Shown: in pieces, positions 44,361 to 56,801 of the stretch
How the letters are laid out: every line of letters starts with the position of its first letter
Numbering within the stretch: the stretch's first letter is position 1
Source: Phytopythium helicoides
Lineage: Eukaryota > Oomycota > Peronosporomycetes > Pythiales > Pythiaceae
Direction of reading: 5' to 3'
Length of the DNA stretch: 64,000 bases
Assembly: GCA_024867545.1 (NCBI GenBank)
Contig: JANFNE010000030.1
Coordinates: forward strand, 372,001 to 436,000
Position numbers and translations under genes: made by a program
Notes under the pieces: generated by a model
Told to the model about the DNA's origin: nothing
What the model saw: the letters and a program-made list of their open reading frames with translations, nothing else
Databases searched by the model: none

Positions 44361-44433
44361 TGGACGTTGAGGGTATCGATCCCCCTGCCTCCCGCATGCG
44401 AAGCGGGCGCTCTACCATCTGAGCTAAACGCCC
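44361..44433 (-). tRNA. tRNA-Ala(CGC), array copy 1
   Basis: A 73-nt cloverleaf: acceptor GGGCGTT/AACGTCC with the G3-U70 alanine identity pair and A73; D arm GCTC/GAGC; anticodon stem CCCGC/GCGGG with loop TTCGCAT (anticodon CGC, decoding GCG); five-base variable loop; T stem GGGGG/CCCTC with loop ATCGATA (A54 instead of T54, B box still fits GWTCRANNC). No intron and no encoded CCA. First gene of the array; interval to the next copy 719 bp, spacer type A. Confidence 0.98.
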
Positions 44434-44633
44434 ATAACATGACATCAAACACACACATATACAAACACAAACAAATACAAACAAACACAAACAAACACAA
44501 CAACCACCACCACAACGACGACGACAAACAACAACTCAATACACACAAACAAACAAACATATTACATCAACACACATACCAACAATTCAACACACACACA
44601 CCACATACCAACTCGACCACTATCGCCCTCCAT

Positions 44634-44656
44634 CTGCTGCTCCAACGGAGCAGCAG
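44634..44656. other. Spacer hairpin, A-type loop (AAC)
   Basis: CTGCTGCTCC, loop AAC, GGAGCAGCAG: a perfect 10-bp inverted repeat. The same hairpin with loop AAC is in all A-type intervals, at equivalent positions about 200 bp 5' of the tRNA in tRNA orientation. Confidence 0.95.
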
Positions 44657-44701
44657 ACAAAAGTACTGGATTAGTGTCATTACGGACATCTGTTCGGACC
44701 C

Positions 44702-44724
44702 GCATGCATCGCCCTGTTCCATGC
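44702..44724 (-). ncRNA. Candidate structured element in the array spacer
   Basis: GCATG (44702-44706) pairs with CATGC (44720-44724). In B units (47588-47592 and 47606-47610) the arms are GCGCG and CACGC: one A-T pair becomes G-C by a double change, and one pair becomes C/A on the plus strand, which is a G-U wobble in a minus-strand RNA. This suggests selection on a minus-strand transcript, but only two haplotypes are compared. No known RNA family (5S, U1-U6, SRP, RNase P) was recognised. Boundaries are unknown; only the stem is given. Confidence 0.3.
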
Positions 44725-44880
44725 GTCGGATCGGATCGGATCGCTTTTGTTGGTTGTTGATGGCCTGTTTATGTGTATGTGATCGTGGCTCCTGGAAAAG
44801 GATGGAGGTTGGAGCGGTGAGCGGCGGGGGTGGATGGGGAAAACAATGGAAAGTAATCCAAAGGACGGCGAGACAAGAAG

Positions 44881-44881
<1 letters not shown>

Positions 44882-44915
<34 letters not shown>
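44882..44915. repeat. GAAA microsatellite of the first A unit
   Basis: Eight or so GAAA units precede GGAGGGAGGGAGGG. Copy number changes between A units and accounts for interval lengths of 711, 719 and 731 bp; B units have only two or three units. Confidence 0.85.
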
Positions 44916-45079
44916 AGGAGGGAGGGAGGGATGGAAGCTGAATAGGAATCAGAATGTGTGGGTGATGTGTATAGGAGTGAGTAGTGTATGAATATGGGTT
45001 GGTGGTTTGTAAACAAAAAAGTATGGATTGGTGCAAAAGTGGAAAAGAAAGAAGGAGGGACTGGGAGGAGCGAAAAGAG

Positions 45080-45152
45080 TGGACGTTGAGGGTATCGATC
45101 CCCCTGCCTCCCGCATGCGAAGCGGGCGCTCTACCATCTGAGCTAAACGCCC
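45080..45152 (-). tRNA. tRNA-Ala(CGC), array copy 2
   Basis: Identical to copy 1. Next interval 719 bp, spacer A. Confidence 0.98.
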
Positions 45153-45599
45153 ATAACATAACATCAAACACACACATATACAAACACAAACAAATACAAA
45201 CAAACACAAACAAACACAACAACCACCACCACAACGACGACGACAAACAACAACTCAATACACACAAACAAACAAACATATTACATCAACACACATACCA
45301 ACAATTCAACACACACACACCACATACCAACTCGACCACTATCGCCCTCCATCTGCTGCTCCAACGGAGCAGCAGACAAAAGTACTGGATTAGTGTCATT
45401 ACGGACATCTGTTCGGACCCGCATGCATCGCCCTGTTCCATGCGTCGGATCGGATCGGATCGCTTTTGTTGGTTGTTGATGGCCTGTTTATGTGTATGTG
45501 ATCGTGGCTCCTGGAAAAGGATGGAGGTTGGAGCGGTGAGCGGCGGGGGTGGATGGGGAAAACAATGGAAAGTAATCCAAAGGACGGCGAGACAAGAAG

Positions 45600-45634
<35 letters not shown>

Positions 45635-45798
45635 AGGAGGGAGGGAGGGATGGAAGCTGAATAGGAATCAGAATGTGTGGGTGATGTGTATAGGAGTGAG
45701 TAGTGTATGAATATGGGTTGGTGGTTTGTAAACAAAAAAGTATGGATTGGTGCAAAAGTGGAAAAGAAAGAAGGAGGGAATGGGAGGAGCGAAAAGAG

Positions 45799-45871
45799 TG
45801 GACGTTGAGGGTATCGATCCCCCTGCCTCCCGCATGCGAAGCGGGCGCTCTACCATCTGAGCTAAACGCCC
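45799..45871 (-). tRNA. tRNA-Ala(CGC), array copy 3
   Basis: Identical to copy 1. Next interval 719 bp, spacer A. Confidence 0.98.
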
Positions 45872-46318
45872 ATAACATGACATCAAACACACACATATAC
45901 AAACACAAACAAATACAAACAAACACAAACAAACACAACAACCACCACCACAACGACGACGACAAACAACAACTCAATACACACAAACAAACAAACATAT
46001 TACATCAACACACATACCAACAATTCAACACACACACACCACATACCAACTCGACCACTATCGCCCTCCATCTGCTGCTCCAACGGAGCAGCAGACAAAA
46101 GTACTGGATTAGTGTCATTACGGACATCTGTTCGGACCCGCATGCATCGCCCTGTTCCATGCGTCGGATCGGATCGGATCGCTTTTGTTGGTTGTTGATG
46201 GCCTGTTTATGTGTATGTGATCGTGGCTCCTGGAAAAGGATGGAGGTTGGAGCGGTGAGCGGCGGGGGTGGATGGGGAAAACAATGGAAAGTAATCCAAA
46301 GGACGGCGAGACAAGAAG

Positions 46319-46353
<35 letters not shown>

Positions 46354-46517
46354 AGGAGGGAGGGAGGGATGGAAGCTGAATAGGAATCAGAATGTGTGGG
46401 TGATGTGTATAGGAGTGAGTAGTGTATGAATATGGGTTGGTGGTTTGTAAACAAAAAAGTATGGATTGGTGCAAAAGTGGAAAAGAAAGAAGGAGGGAAT
46501 GGGAGGAGCGAAAAGAG

Positions 46518-46590
46518 TGGACGTTGAGGGTATCGATCCCCCTGCCTCCCGCATGCGAAGCGGGCGCTCTACCATCTGAGCTAAACGCCC
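46518..46590 (-). tRNA. tRNA-Ala(CGC), array copy 4
   Basis: Identical to copy 1. Next interval 719 bp, last pure A spacer of the left block. Confidence 0.98.
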
Positions 46591-47037
46591 ATAACATGAC
46601 ATCAAACACACACATATACAAACACAAACAAATACAAACAAACACAAACAAACACAACAACCACCACCACAACGACGACGACAAACAACAACTCAATACA
46701 CACAAACAAACAAACATATTACATCAACACACATACCAACAATTCAACACACACACACCACATACCAACTCGACCACTATCGCCCTCCATCTGCTGCTCC
46801 AACGGAGCAGCAGACAAAAGTACTGGATTAGTGTCATTACGGACATCTGTTCGGACCCGCATGCATCGCCCTGTTCCATGCGTCGGATCGGATCGGATCG
46901 CTTTTGTTGGTTGTTGATGGCCTGTTTATGTGTATGTGATCGTGGCTCCTGGAAAAGGATGGAGGTTGGAGCGGTGAGCGGCGGGGGTGGATGGGGAAAA
47001 CAATGGAAAGTAATCCAAAGGACGGCGAGACAAGAAG

Positions 47038-47072
<35 letters not shown>

Positions 47073-47236
47073 AGGAGGGAGGGAGGGATGGAAGCTGAAT
47101 AGGAATCAGAATGTGTGGGTGATGTGTATAGGAGTGAGTAGTGTATGAATATGGGTTGGTGGTTTGTAAACAAAAAAGTATGGATTGGTGCAAAAGTGGA
47201 AAAGAAAGAAGGAGGGAATGGGAGGAGCGAAAAGAG

Positions 47237-47309
47237 TGGACGTTGAGGGTATCGATCCCCCTGCCTCCCGCATGCGAAGCGGGCGCTCTACCATCTGAGC
47301 TAAACGCCC
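47237..47309 (-). tRNA. tRNA-Ala(CGC), array copy 5
   Basis: Identical to copy 1. Next interval 725 bp, first B spacer; the A-to-B switch falls at this tRNA. Confidence 0.98.
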
Positions 47310-47519
47310 ATAACATACTACCAAACACACACATATACAAACACAACCAAACACAACCAACACTACAACAACAACACAGAAAACACACACACAACAACAA
47401 CAACAAACACAACAACACCAATACCAACCAACAATTCAATACACACACACACAAACAAACAAACAAATCAATCATACATACATACATCACATACCAACTC
47501 CACCACGATCGCCCTCAAT

Positions 47520-47542
47520 CTGCTGCTCCGTTGGAGCAGCAG
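47520..47542. other. Spacer hairpin, B-type loop (GTT)
   Basis: Same 10-bp arms as the A-type hairpin but the loop is GTT, the reverse complement of AAC. The whole 23-bp palindrome is therefore the exact inversion of the A form while its flanks are not inverted. Present in all B intervals and in mosaics after copies 6 and 8. Confidence 0.95.
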
Positions 47543-47961
47543 ACAAAAGTACTGGATTAGTGTCATTACTGACATCTGGTGGGTCCCGCGCGCATCGCCC
47601 TATTTCACGCGTCGGATCGGATCGGATCGGATCGCTTTTGTTGGTTGTTGATGGCCTGTTTATGTGTTTGTGGTCGTACCTCCTCGAAAAGGATGGAGCT
47701 CGAAGCGGTGAGCGGCGGGGGTGGGTGGGGAAAACAATGGAAAGAAATCCAAAGTACGGCAAGGCAAGAAGAGAAAGAAAGAAAGGAGGAAGGGAGGGAG
47801 GGGGTTGGTTGAAAACAAAATAGAATGTGTAGATTTGTGAGTGATGTGGATGGGAGTGAGTAGTGTGTGAATATGTGTTGGTGTGTAAAAGTTTGTATGG
47901 GTGTAGTTGCTGAATGGTTGTGTAAAAAGAAAGAAGGAGGGAATGAAAGGAGCGAAAAGAG

Positions 47962-48034
47962 TGGACGTTGAGGGTATCGATCCCCCTGCCTCCCGCATGC
48001 GAAGCGGGCGCTCTACCATCTGAGCTAAACGCCC
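47962..48034 (-). tRNA. tRNA-Ala(CGC), array copy 6
   Basis: Identical to copy 1. Next interval 733 bp, mosaic: B through the hairpin (loop GTT), then A from about 48299. Confidence 0.98.
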
Positions 48035-48495
48035 ATAACATACTACCAAACACACACATATACAAACACAACCAAACACAACCAACACTACAACAACAAC
48101 ACAGAAAACACACACACAACAACAACAACAAACACAACAACACCAATACCAACCAACAATTCAATACACACACACACAAACAAACAAACAAACAAACAAA
48201 TCAATCATACATACATCACATACCAACTCCACCACGATCGCCCTCAATCTGCTGCTCCGTTGGAGCAGCAGACAAAAGTACTGGATTAGTGTCATTACGG
48301 ACATCTGTTCGGACCCGCATGCATCGCCCTGTTCCATGCGTCGGATCGGATCGGATCGCTTTTGTTGGTTGTTGATGGCCTGTTTATGTGTATGTGATCG
48401 TGGCTCCTGGAAAAGGATGGAGGTTGGAGCGGTGAGCGGCGGGGGTGGATGGGGAAAACAATGGAAAGTAATCCAAAGGACGGCGAGACAAGAAG

Positions 48496-48530
<35 letters not shown>

Positions 48531-48694
48531 AGGAGGGAGGGAGGGATGGAAGCTGAATAGGAATCAGAATGTGTGGGTGATGTGTATAGGAGTGAGTAGT
48601 GTATGAATATGGGTTGGTGGTTTGTAAACAAAAAAGTATGGATTGGTGCAAAAGTGGAAAAGAAAGAAGGAGGGAATGGGAGGAGCGAAAAGAG

Positions 48695-48767
48695 TGGACG
48701 TTGAGGGTATCGATCCCCCTGCCTCCCGCATGCGAAGCGGGCGCTCTACCATCTGAGCTAAACGCCC
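48695..48767 (-). tRNA. tRNA-Ala(CGC), array copy 7
   Basis: Identical to copy 1. Next interval 721 bp, spacer B. Confidence 0.98.
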
Positions 48768-49415
48768 ATAACATACTACCAAACACACACATATACAAAC
48801 ACAACCAAACACAACCAACACTACAACAACAACACAGAAAACACACACACAACAACAACAACAAACACAACAACACCAATACCAACCAACAATTCAATAC
48901 ACACACACACAAACAAACAAACAAATCAATCACACATACATCACATACCAACTCCACCACGATCGCCCTCAATCTGCTGCTCCGTTGGAGCAGCAGACAA
49001 AAGTACTGGATTAGTGTCATTACTGACATCTGGTGGGTCCCGCGCGCATCGCCCTATTTCACGCGTCGGATCGGATCGGATCGGATCGCTTTTGTTGGTT
49101 GTTGATGGCCTGTTTATGTGTTTGTGGTCGTACCTCCTCGAAAAGGATGGAGCTCGAAGCGGTGAGCGGCGGGGGTGGGTGGGGAAAACAATGGAAAGAA
49201 ATCCAAAGTACGGCAAGGCAAGAAGAGAAAGAAAGAAAGGAGGAAGGGAGGGAGGGGGTTGGTTGAAAACAAAATAGAATGTGTAGATTTGTGAGTGATG
49301 TGGATGGGAGTGAGTAGTGTGTGAATATGTGTTGGTGTGTAAAAGTTTGTATGGGTGTAGTTGCTGAATGGTTGTGTAAAAAGAAAGAAGGAGGGAATGA
49401 AAGGAGCGAAAAGAG

Positions 49416-49488
49416 TGGACGTTGAGGGTATCGATCCCCCTGCCTCCCGCATGCGAAGCGGGCGCTCTACCATCTGAGCTAAACGCCC
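49416..49488 (-). tRNA. tRNA-Ala(CGC), array copy 8
   Basis: Identical to copy 1. Next interval 733 bp, mosaic: B up to CATCTGGTGGG (about 49765), then A. Confidence 0.98.
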
Positions 49489-49949
49489 ATAACATACTAC
49501 CAAACACACACATATACAAACACAACCAAACACAACCAACACTACAACAACAACACAGAAAACACACACACAACAACAACAACAAACACAACAACACCAA
49601 TACCAACCAACAATTCAATACACACACACACAAACAAACAAACAAACAAACAAATCAATCATACATACATCACATACCAACTCCACCACGATCGCCCTCA
49701 ATCTGCTGCTCCGTTGGAGCAGCAGACAAAAGTACTGGATTAGTGTCATTACTGACATCTGGTGGGACCCGCATGCATCGCCCTGTTCCATGCGTCGGAT
49801 CGGATCGGATCGCTTTTGTTGGTTGTTGATGGCCTGTTTATGTGTATGTGATCGTGGCTCCTGGAAAAGGATGGAGGTTGGAGCGGTGAGCGGCGGGGGT
49901 GGATGGGGAAAACAATGGAAAGTAATCCAAAGGACGGCGAGACAAGAAG

Positions 49950-49984
<35 letters not shown>

Positions 49985-50148
49985 AGGAGGGAGGGAGGGA
50001 TGGAAGCTGAATAGGAATCAGAATGTGTGGGTGATGTGTATAGGAGTGAGTAGTGTATGAATATGGGTTGGTGGTTTGTAAACAAAAAAGTATGGATTGG
50101 TGCAAAAGTGGAAAAGAAAGAAGGAGGGAATGGGAGGAGCGAAAAGAG

Positions 50149-50221
50149 TGGACGTTGAGGGTATCGATCCCCCTGCCTCCCGCATGCGAAGCGGGCGCTC
50201 TACCATCTGAGCTAAACGCCC
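50149..50221 (-). tRNA. tRNA-Ala(CGC), array copy 9
   Basis: Identical to copy 1. Next interval 729 bp, mosaic: A to about 50264, then B. Confidence 0.98.
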
Positions 50222-50877
50222 ATAACATGACATCAAACACACACATATACAAACACAAACAAATACAACCAACACTACAACAACAACACAGAAAACACAC
50301 ACACAACAACAACAACAAACACAACAACACCAATACCAACCAACAATTCAATACACACACACACAAACAAACAAACAAACAAACAAATCAATCATACATA
50401 CATCACATACCAACTCCACCACGATCGCCCTCAATCTGCTGCTCCGTTGGAGCAGCAGACAAAAGTACTGGATTAGTGTCATTACTGACATCTGGTGGGT
50501 CCCGCGCGCATCGCCCTATTTCACGCGTCGGATCGGATCGGATCGGATCGCTTTTGTTGGTTGTTGATGGCCTGTTTATGTGTTTGTGGTCGTACCTCCT
50601 CGAAAAGGATGGAGCTCGAAGCGGTGAGCGGCGGGGGTGGGTGGGGAAAACAATGGAAAGAAATCCAAAGTACGGCAAGGCAAGAAGAGAAAGAAAGAAA
50701 GGAGGAAGGGAGGGAGGGGGTTGGTTGAAAACAAAATAGAATGTGTAGATTTGTGAGTGATGTGGATGGGAGTGAGTAGTGTGTGAATATGTGTTGGTGT
50801 GTAAAAGTTTGTATGGGTGTAGTTGCTGAATGGTTGTGTAAAAAGAAAGAAGGAGGGAATGAAAGGAGCGAAAAGAG

Positions 50878-50950
50878 TGGACGTTGAGGGTATCGATCCC
50901 CCTGCCTCCCGCATGCGAAGCGGGCGCTCTACCATCTGAGCTAAACGCCC
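50878..50950 (-). tRNA. tRNA-Ala(CGC), array copy 10
   Basis: Identical to copy 1. Next interval 725 bp, spacer B. Confidence 0.98.
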
Positions 50951-51602
50951 ATAACATACTACCAAACACACACATATACAAACACAACCAAACACAACCA
51001 ACACTACAACAACAACACAGAAAACACACACACAACAACAACAACAAACACAACAACACCAATACCAACCAACAATTCAATACACACACACACAAACAAA
51101 CAAACAAATCAATCATACATACATACATCACATACCAACTCCACCACGATCGCCCTCAATCTGCTGCTCCGTTGGAGCAGCAGACAAAAGTACTGGATTA
51201 GTGTCATTACTGACATCTGGTGGGTCCCGCGCGCATCGCCCTATTTCACGCGTCGGATCGGATCGGATCGGATCGCTTTTGTTGGTTGTTGATGGCCTGT
51301 TTATGTGTTTGTGGTCGTACCTCCTCGAAAAGGATGGAGCTCGAAGCGGTGAGCGGCGGGGGTGGGTGGGGAAAACAATGGAAAGAAATCCAAAGTACGG
51401 CAAGGCAAGAAGAGAAAGAAAGAAAGGAGGAAGGGAGGGAGGGGGTTGGTTGAAAACAAAATAGAATGTGTAGATTTGTGAGTGATGTGGATGGGAGTGA
51501 GTAGTGTGTGAATATGTGTTGGTGTGTAAAAGTTTGTATGGGTGTAGTTGCTGAATGGTTGTGTAAAAAGAAAGAAGGAGGGAATGAAAGGAGCGAAAAG
51601 AG

Positions 51603-51675
51603 TGGACGTTGAGGGTATCGATCCCCCTGCCTCCCGCATGCGAAGCGGGCGCTCTACCATCTGAGCTAAACGCCC
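51603..51675 (-). tRNA. tRNA-Ala(CGC), array copy 11
   Basis: Identical to copy 1. Next interval 737 bp, double mosaic: B, then A from about 51745, then B again from about 52243. Confidence 0.98.
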
Positions 51676-52125
51676 ATAACATACTACCAAACACACACAT
51701 ATACAAACACAACCAAACACAACCAACACTACAACAACAACACAACAACCACCACCACAACGACGACGACAAACAACAACTCAATACACACAAACAAACA
51801 AACATATTACATCAACACACATACCAACAATTCAACACACACACACCACATACCAACTCGACCACTATCGCCCTCCATCTGCTGCTCCAACGGAGCAGCA
51901 GACAAAAGTACTGGATTAGTGTCATTACGGACATCTGTTCGGACCCGCATGCATCGCCCTGTTCCATGCGTCGGATCGGATCGGATCGCTTTTGTTGGTT
52001 GTTGATGGCCTGTTTATGTGTATGTGATCGTGGCTCCTGGAAAAGGATGGAGGTTGGAGCGGTGAGCGGCGGGGGTGGATGGGGAAAACAATGGAAAGTA
52101 ATCCAAAGGACGGCGAGACAAGAAG

Positions 52126-52172
<47 letters not shown>

Positions 52173-52339
52173 AGGAGGGAGGGAGGGATGGAAGCTGAAT
52201 AGGAATCAGAATGTGTGGGTGATGTGTATAGGAGTGAGTAGTGTGTGAATATGTGTTGGTGTGTAAAAGTTTGTATGGGTGTAGTTGCTGAATGGTTGTG
52301 TAAAAAGAAAGAAGGAGGGAATGAAAGGAGCGAAAAGAG

Positions 52340-52412
52340 TGGACGTTGAGGGTATCGATCCCCCTGCCTCCCGCATGCGAAGCGGGCGCTCTACCATCTG
52401 AGCTAAACGCCC
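52340..52412 (-). tRNA. tRNA-Ala(CGC), array copy 12
   Basis: Identical to copy 1. Next interval 729 bp, spacer B. Confidence 0.98.
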
Positions 52413-53068
52413 ATAACATACTACCAAACACACACATATACAAACACAACCAAACACAACCAACACTACAACAACAACACAGAAAACACACACACAACAA
52501 CAACAACAAACACAACAACACCAATACCAACCAACAATTCAATACACACACACACAAACAAACAAACAAACAAACAAATCAATCATACATACATCACATA
52601 CCAACTCCACCACGATCGCCCTCAATCTGCTGCTCCGTTGGAGCAGCAGACAAAAGTACTGGATTAGTGTCATTACTGACATCTGGTGGGTCCCGCGCGC
52701 ATCGCCCTATTTCACGCGTCGGATCGGATCGGATCGGATCGCTTTTGTTGGTTGTTGATGGCCTGTTTATGTGTTTGTGGTCGTACCTCCTCGAAAAGGA
52801 TGGAGCTCGAAGCGGTGAGCGGCGGGGGTGGGTGGGGAAAACAATGGAAAGAAATCCAAAGTACGGCAAGGCAAGAAGAGAAAGAAAGAAAGGAGGAAGG
52901 GAGGGAGGGGGTTGGTTGAAAACAAAATAGAATGTGTAGATTTGTGAGTGATGTGGATGGGAGTGAGTAGTGTGTGAATATGTGTTGGTGTGTAAAAGTT
53001 TGTATGGGTGTAGTTGCTGAATGGTTGTGTAAAAAGAAAGAAGGAGGGAATGAAAGGAGCGAAAAGAG

Positions 53069-53141
53069 TGGACGTTGAGGGTATCGATCCCCCTGCCTCC
53101 CGCATGCGAAGCGGGCGCTCTACCATCTGAGCTAAACGCCC
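53069..53141 (-). tRNA. tRNA-Ala(CGC), array copy 13
   Basis: Identical to copy 1. Next interval 744 bp, the longest; double mosaic B-A-B with switches near 53245 and 53750. Confidence 0.98.
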
Positions 53142-53593
53142 ATAACATACTACCAAACACACACATATACAAACACAACCAAACACAACCAACACTACAA
53201 CAACAACACAGAAAACACACACACAACAACAACAACAAACACAACAACTCAATACACACAAACAAACAAACATATTACATCAACACACATACCAACAATT
53301 CAACACACACACACCACATACCAACTCGACCACTATCGCCCTCCATCTGCTGCTCCAACGGAGCAGCAGACAAAAGTACTGGATTAGTGTCATTACGGAC
53401 ATCTGTTCGGACCCGCATGCATCGCCCTGTTCCATGCGTCGGATCGGATCGGATCGCTTTTGTTGGTTGTTGATGGCCTGTTTATGTGTATGTGATCGTG
53501 GCTCCTGGAAAAGGATGGAGGTTGGAGCGGTGAGCGGCGGGGGTGGATGGGGAAAACAATGGAAAGTAATCCAAAGGACGGCGAGACAAGAAG

Positions 53594-53640
<47 letters not shown>

Positions 53641-53812
53641 AGGAGGGAGGGAGGGATGGAAGCTGAATAGGAATCAGAATGTGTGGGTGATGTGTATAGG
53701 AGTGAGTAGTGTATGAATATGGGTTGGTGGTTTGTAAACAAAAAAGTATGGGTGTAGTTGCTGAATGGTTGTGTAAAAAGAAAGAAGGAGGGAATGAAAG
53801 GAGCGAAAAGAG

Positions 53813-53885
53813 TGGACGTTGAGGGTATCGATCCCCCTGCCTCCCGCATGCGAAGCGGGCGCTCTACCATCTGAGCTAAACGCCC
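53813..53885 (-). tRNA. tRNA-Ala(CGC), array copy 14
   Basis: Identical to copy 1. Next interval 729 bp, spacer B. Confidence 0.98.
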
Positions 53886-54541
53886 ATAACATACTACCAA
53901 ACACACACATATACAAACACAACCAAACACAACCAACACTACAACAACAACACAGAAAACACACACACAACAACAACAACAAACACAACAACACCAATAC
54001 CAACCAACAATTCAATACACACACACACAAACAAACAAACAAACAAACAAATCAATCATACATACATCACATACCAACTCCACCACGATCGCCCTCAATC
54101 TGCTGCTCCGTTGGAGCAGCAGACAAAAGTACTGGATTAGTGTCATTACTGACATCTGGTGGGTCCCGCGCGCATCGCCCTATTTCACGCGTCGGATCGG
54201 ATCGGATCGGATCGCTTTTGTTGGTTGTTGATGGCCTGTTTATGTGTTTGTGGTCGTACCTCCTCGAAAAGGATGGAGCTCGAAGCGGTGAGCGGCGGGG
54301 GTGGGTGGGGAAAACAATGGAAAGAAATCCAAAGTACGGCAAGGCAAGAAGAGAAAGAAAGAAAGGAGGAAGGGAGGGAGGGGGTTGGTTGAAAACAAAA
54401 TAGAATGTGTAGATTTGTGAGTGATGTGGATGGGAGTGAGTAGTGTGTGAATATGTGTTGGTGTGTAAAAGTTTGTATGGGTGTAGTTGCTGAATGGTTG
54501 TGTAAAAAGAAAGAAGGAGGGAATGAAAGGAGCGAAAAGAG

Positions 54542-54614
54542 TGGACGTTGAGGGTATCGATCCCCCTGCCTCCCGCATGCGAAGCGGGCGCTCTACCATC
54601 TGAGCTAAACGCCC
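54542..54614 (-). tRNA. tRNA-Ala(CGC), array copy 15
   Basis: Identical to copy 1. Next interval 729 bp, spacer B. Confidence 0.98.
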
Positions 54615-55270
54615 ATAACATACTACCAAACACACACATATACAAACACAACCAAACACAACCAACACTACAACAACAACACAGAAAACACACACACAAC
54701 AACAACAACAAACACAACAACACCAATACCAACCAACAATTCAATACACACACACACAAACAAACAAACAAACAAACAAATCAATCATACATACATCACA
54801 TACCAACTCCACCACGATCGCCCTCAATCTGCTGCTCCGTTGGAGCAGCAGACAAAAGTACTGGATTAGTGTCATTACTGACATCTGGTGGGTCCCGCGC
54901 GCATCGCCCTATTTCACGCGTCGGATCGGATCGGATCGGATCGCTTTTGTTGGTTGTTGATGGCCTGTTTATGTGTTTGTGGTCGTACCTCCTCGAAAAG
55001 GATGGAGCTCGAAGCGGTGAGCGGCGGGGGTGGGTGGGGAAAACAATGGAAAGAAATCCAAAGTACGGCAAGGCAAGAAGAGAAAGAAAGAAAGGAGGAA
55101 GGGAGGGAGGGGGTTGGTTGAAAACAAAATAGAATGTGTAGATTTGTGAGTGATGTGGATGGGAGTGAGTAGTGTGTGAATATGTGTTGGTGTGTAAAAG
55201 TTTGTATGGGTGTAGTTGCTGAATGGTTGTGTAAAAAGAAAGAAGGAGGGAATGAAAGGAGCGAAAAGAG

Positions 55271-55343
55271 TGGACGTTGAGGGTATCGATCCCCCTGCCT
55301 CCCGCATGCGAAGCGGGCGCTCTACCATCTGAGCTAAACGCCC
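55271..55343 (-). tRNA. tRNA-Ala(CGC), array copy 16
   Basis: Identical to copy 1. Next interval 729 bp, spacer B. Confidence 0.98.
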
Positions 55344-55999
55344 ATAACATACTACCAAACACACACATATACAAACACAACCAAACACAACCAACACTAC
55401 AACAACAACACAGAAAACACACACACAACAACAACAACAAACACAACAACACCAATACCAACCAACAATTCAATACACACACACACAAACAAACAAACAA
55501 ACAAACAAATCAATCATACATACATCACATACCAACTCCACCACGATCGCCCTCAATCTGCTGCTCCGTTGGAGCAGCAGACAAAAGTACTGGATTAGTG
55601 TCATTACTGACATCTGGTGGGTCCCGCGCGCATCGCCCTATTTCACGCGTCGGATCGGATCGGATCGGATCGCTTTTGTTGGTTGTTGATGGCCTGTTTA
55701 TGTGTTTGTGGTCGTACCTCCTCGAAAAGGATGGAGCTCGAAGCGGTGAGCGGCGGGGGTGGGTGGGGAAAACAATGGAAAGAAATCCAAAGTACGGCAA
55801 GGCAAGAAGAGAAAGAAAGAAAGGAGGAAGGGAGGGAGGGGGTTGGTTGAAAACAAAATAGAATGTGTAGATTTGTGAGTGATGTGGATGGGAGTGAGTA
55901 GTGTGTGAATATGTGTTGGTGTGTAAAAGTTTGTATGGGTGTAGTTGCTGAATGGTTGTGTAAAAAGAAAGAAGGAGGGAATGAAAGGAGCGAAAAGAG

Positions 56000-56072
56000 T
56001 GGACGTTGAGGGTATCGATCCCCCTGCCTCCCGCATGCGAAGCGGGCGCTCTACCATCTGAGCTAAACGCCC
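56000..56072 (-). tRNA. tRNA-Ala(CGC), array copy 17
   Basis: Identical to copy 1. Next interval 729 bp, spacer B with a longer CA run near 56206-56220. Confidence 0.98.
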
Positions 56073-56728
56073 ATAACATACTACCAAACACACACATATA
56101 CAAACACAACCAAACACAACCAACACTACAACAACAACACAGAAAACACACACACAACAACAACAACAAACACAACAACACCAATACCAACCAACAATTC
56201 AATACACACACACACACACAAACAAACAAACAAACAAATCAATCATACATACATCACATACCAACTCCACCACGATCGCCCTCAATCTGCTGCTCCGTTG
56301 GAGCAGCAGACAAAAGTACTGGATTAGTGTCATTACTGACATCTGGTGGGTCCCGCGCGCATCGCCCTATTTCACGCGTCGGATCGGATCGGATCGGATC
56401 GCTTTTGTTGGTTGTTGATGGCCTGTTTATGTGTTTGTGGTCGTACCTCCTCGAAAAGGATGGAGCTCGAAGCGGTGAGCGGCGGGGGTGGGTGGGGAAA
56501 ACAATGGAAAGAAATCCAAAGTACGGCAAGGCAAGAAGAGAAAGAAAGAAAGGAGGAAGGGAGGGAGGGGGTTGGTTGAAAACAAAATAGAATGTGTAGA
56601 TTTGTGAGTGATGTGGATGGGAGTGAGTAGTGTGTGAATATGTGTTGGTGTGTAAAAGTTTGTATGGGTGTAGTTGCTGAATGGTTGTGTAAAAAGAAAG
56701 AAGGAGGGAATGAAAGGAGCGAAAAGAG

Positions 56729-56801
56729 TGGACGTTGAGGGTATCGATCCCCCTGCCTCCCGCATGCGAAGCGGGCGCTCTACCATCTGAGCTAAACGCC
56801 C
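56729..56801 (-). tRNA. tRNA-Ala(CGC), array copy 18
   Basis: Identical to copy 1. Next interval 719 bp, spacer B with a shortened GAAA tract. Confidence 0.98.
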
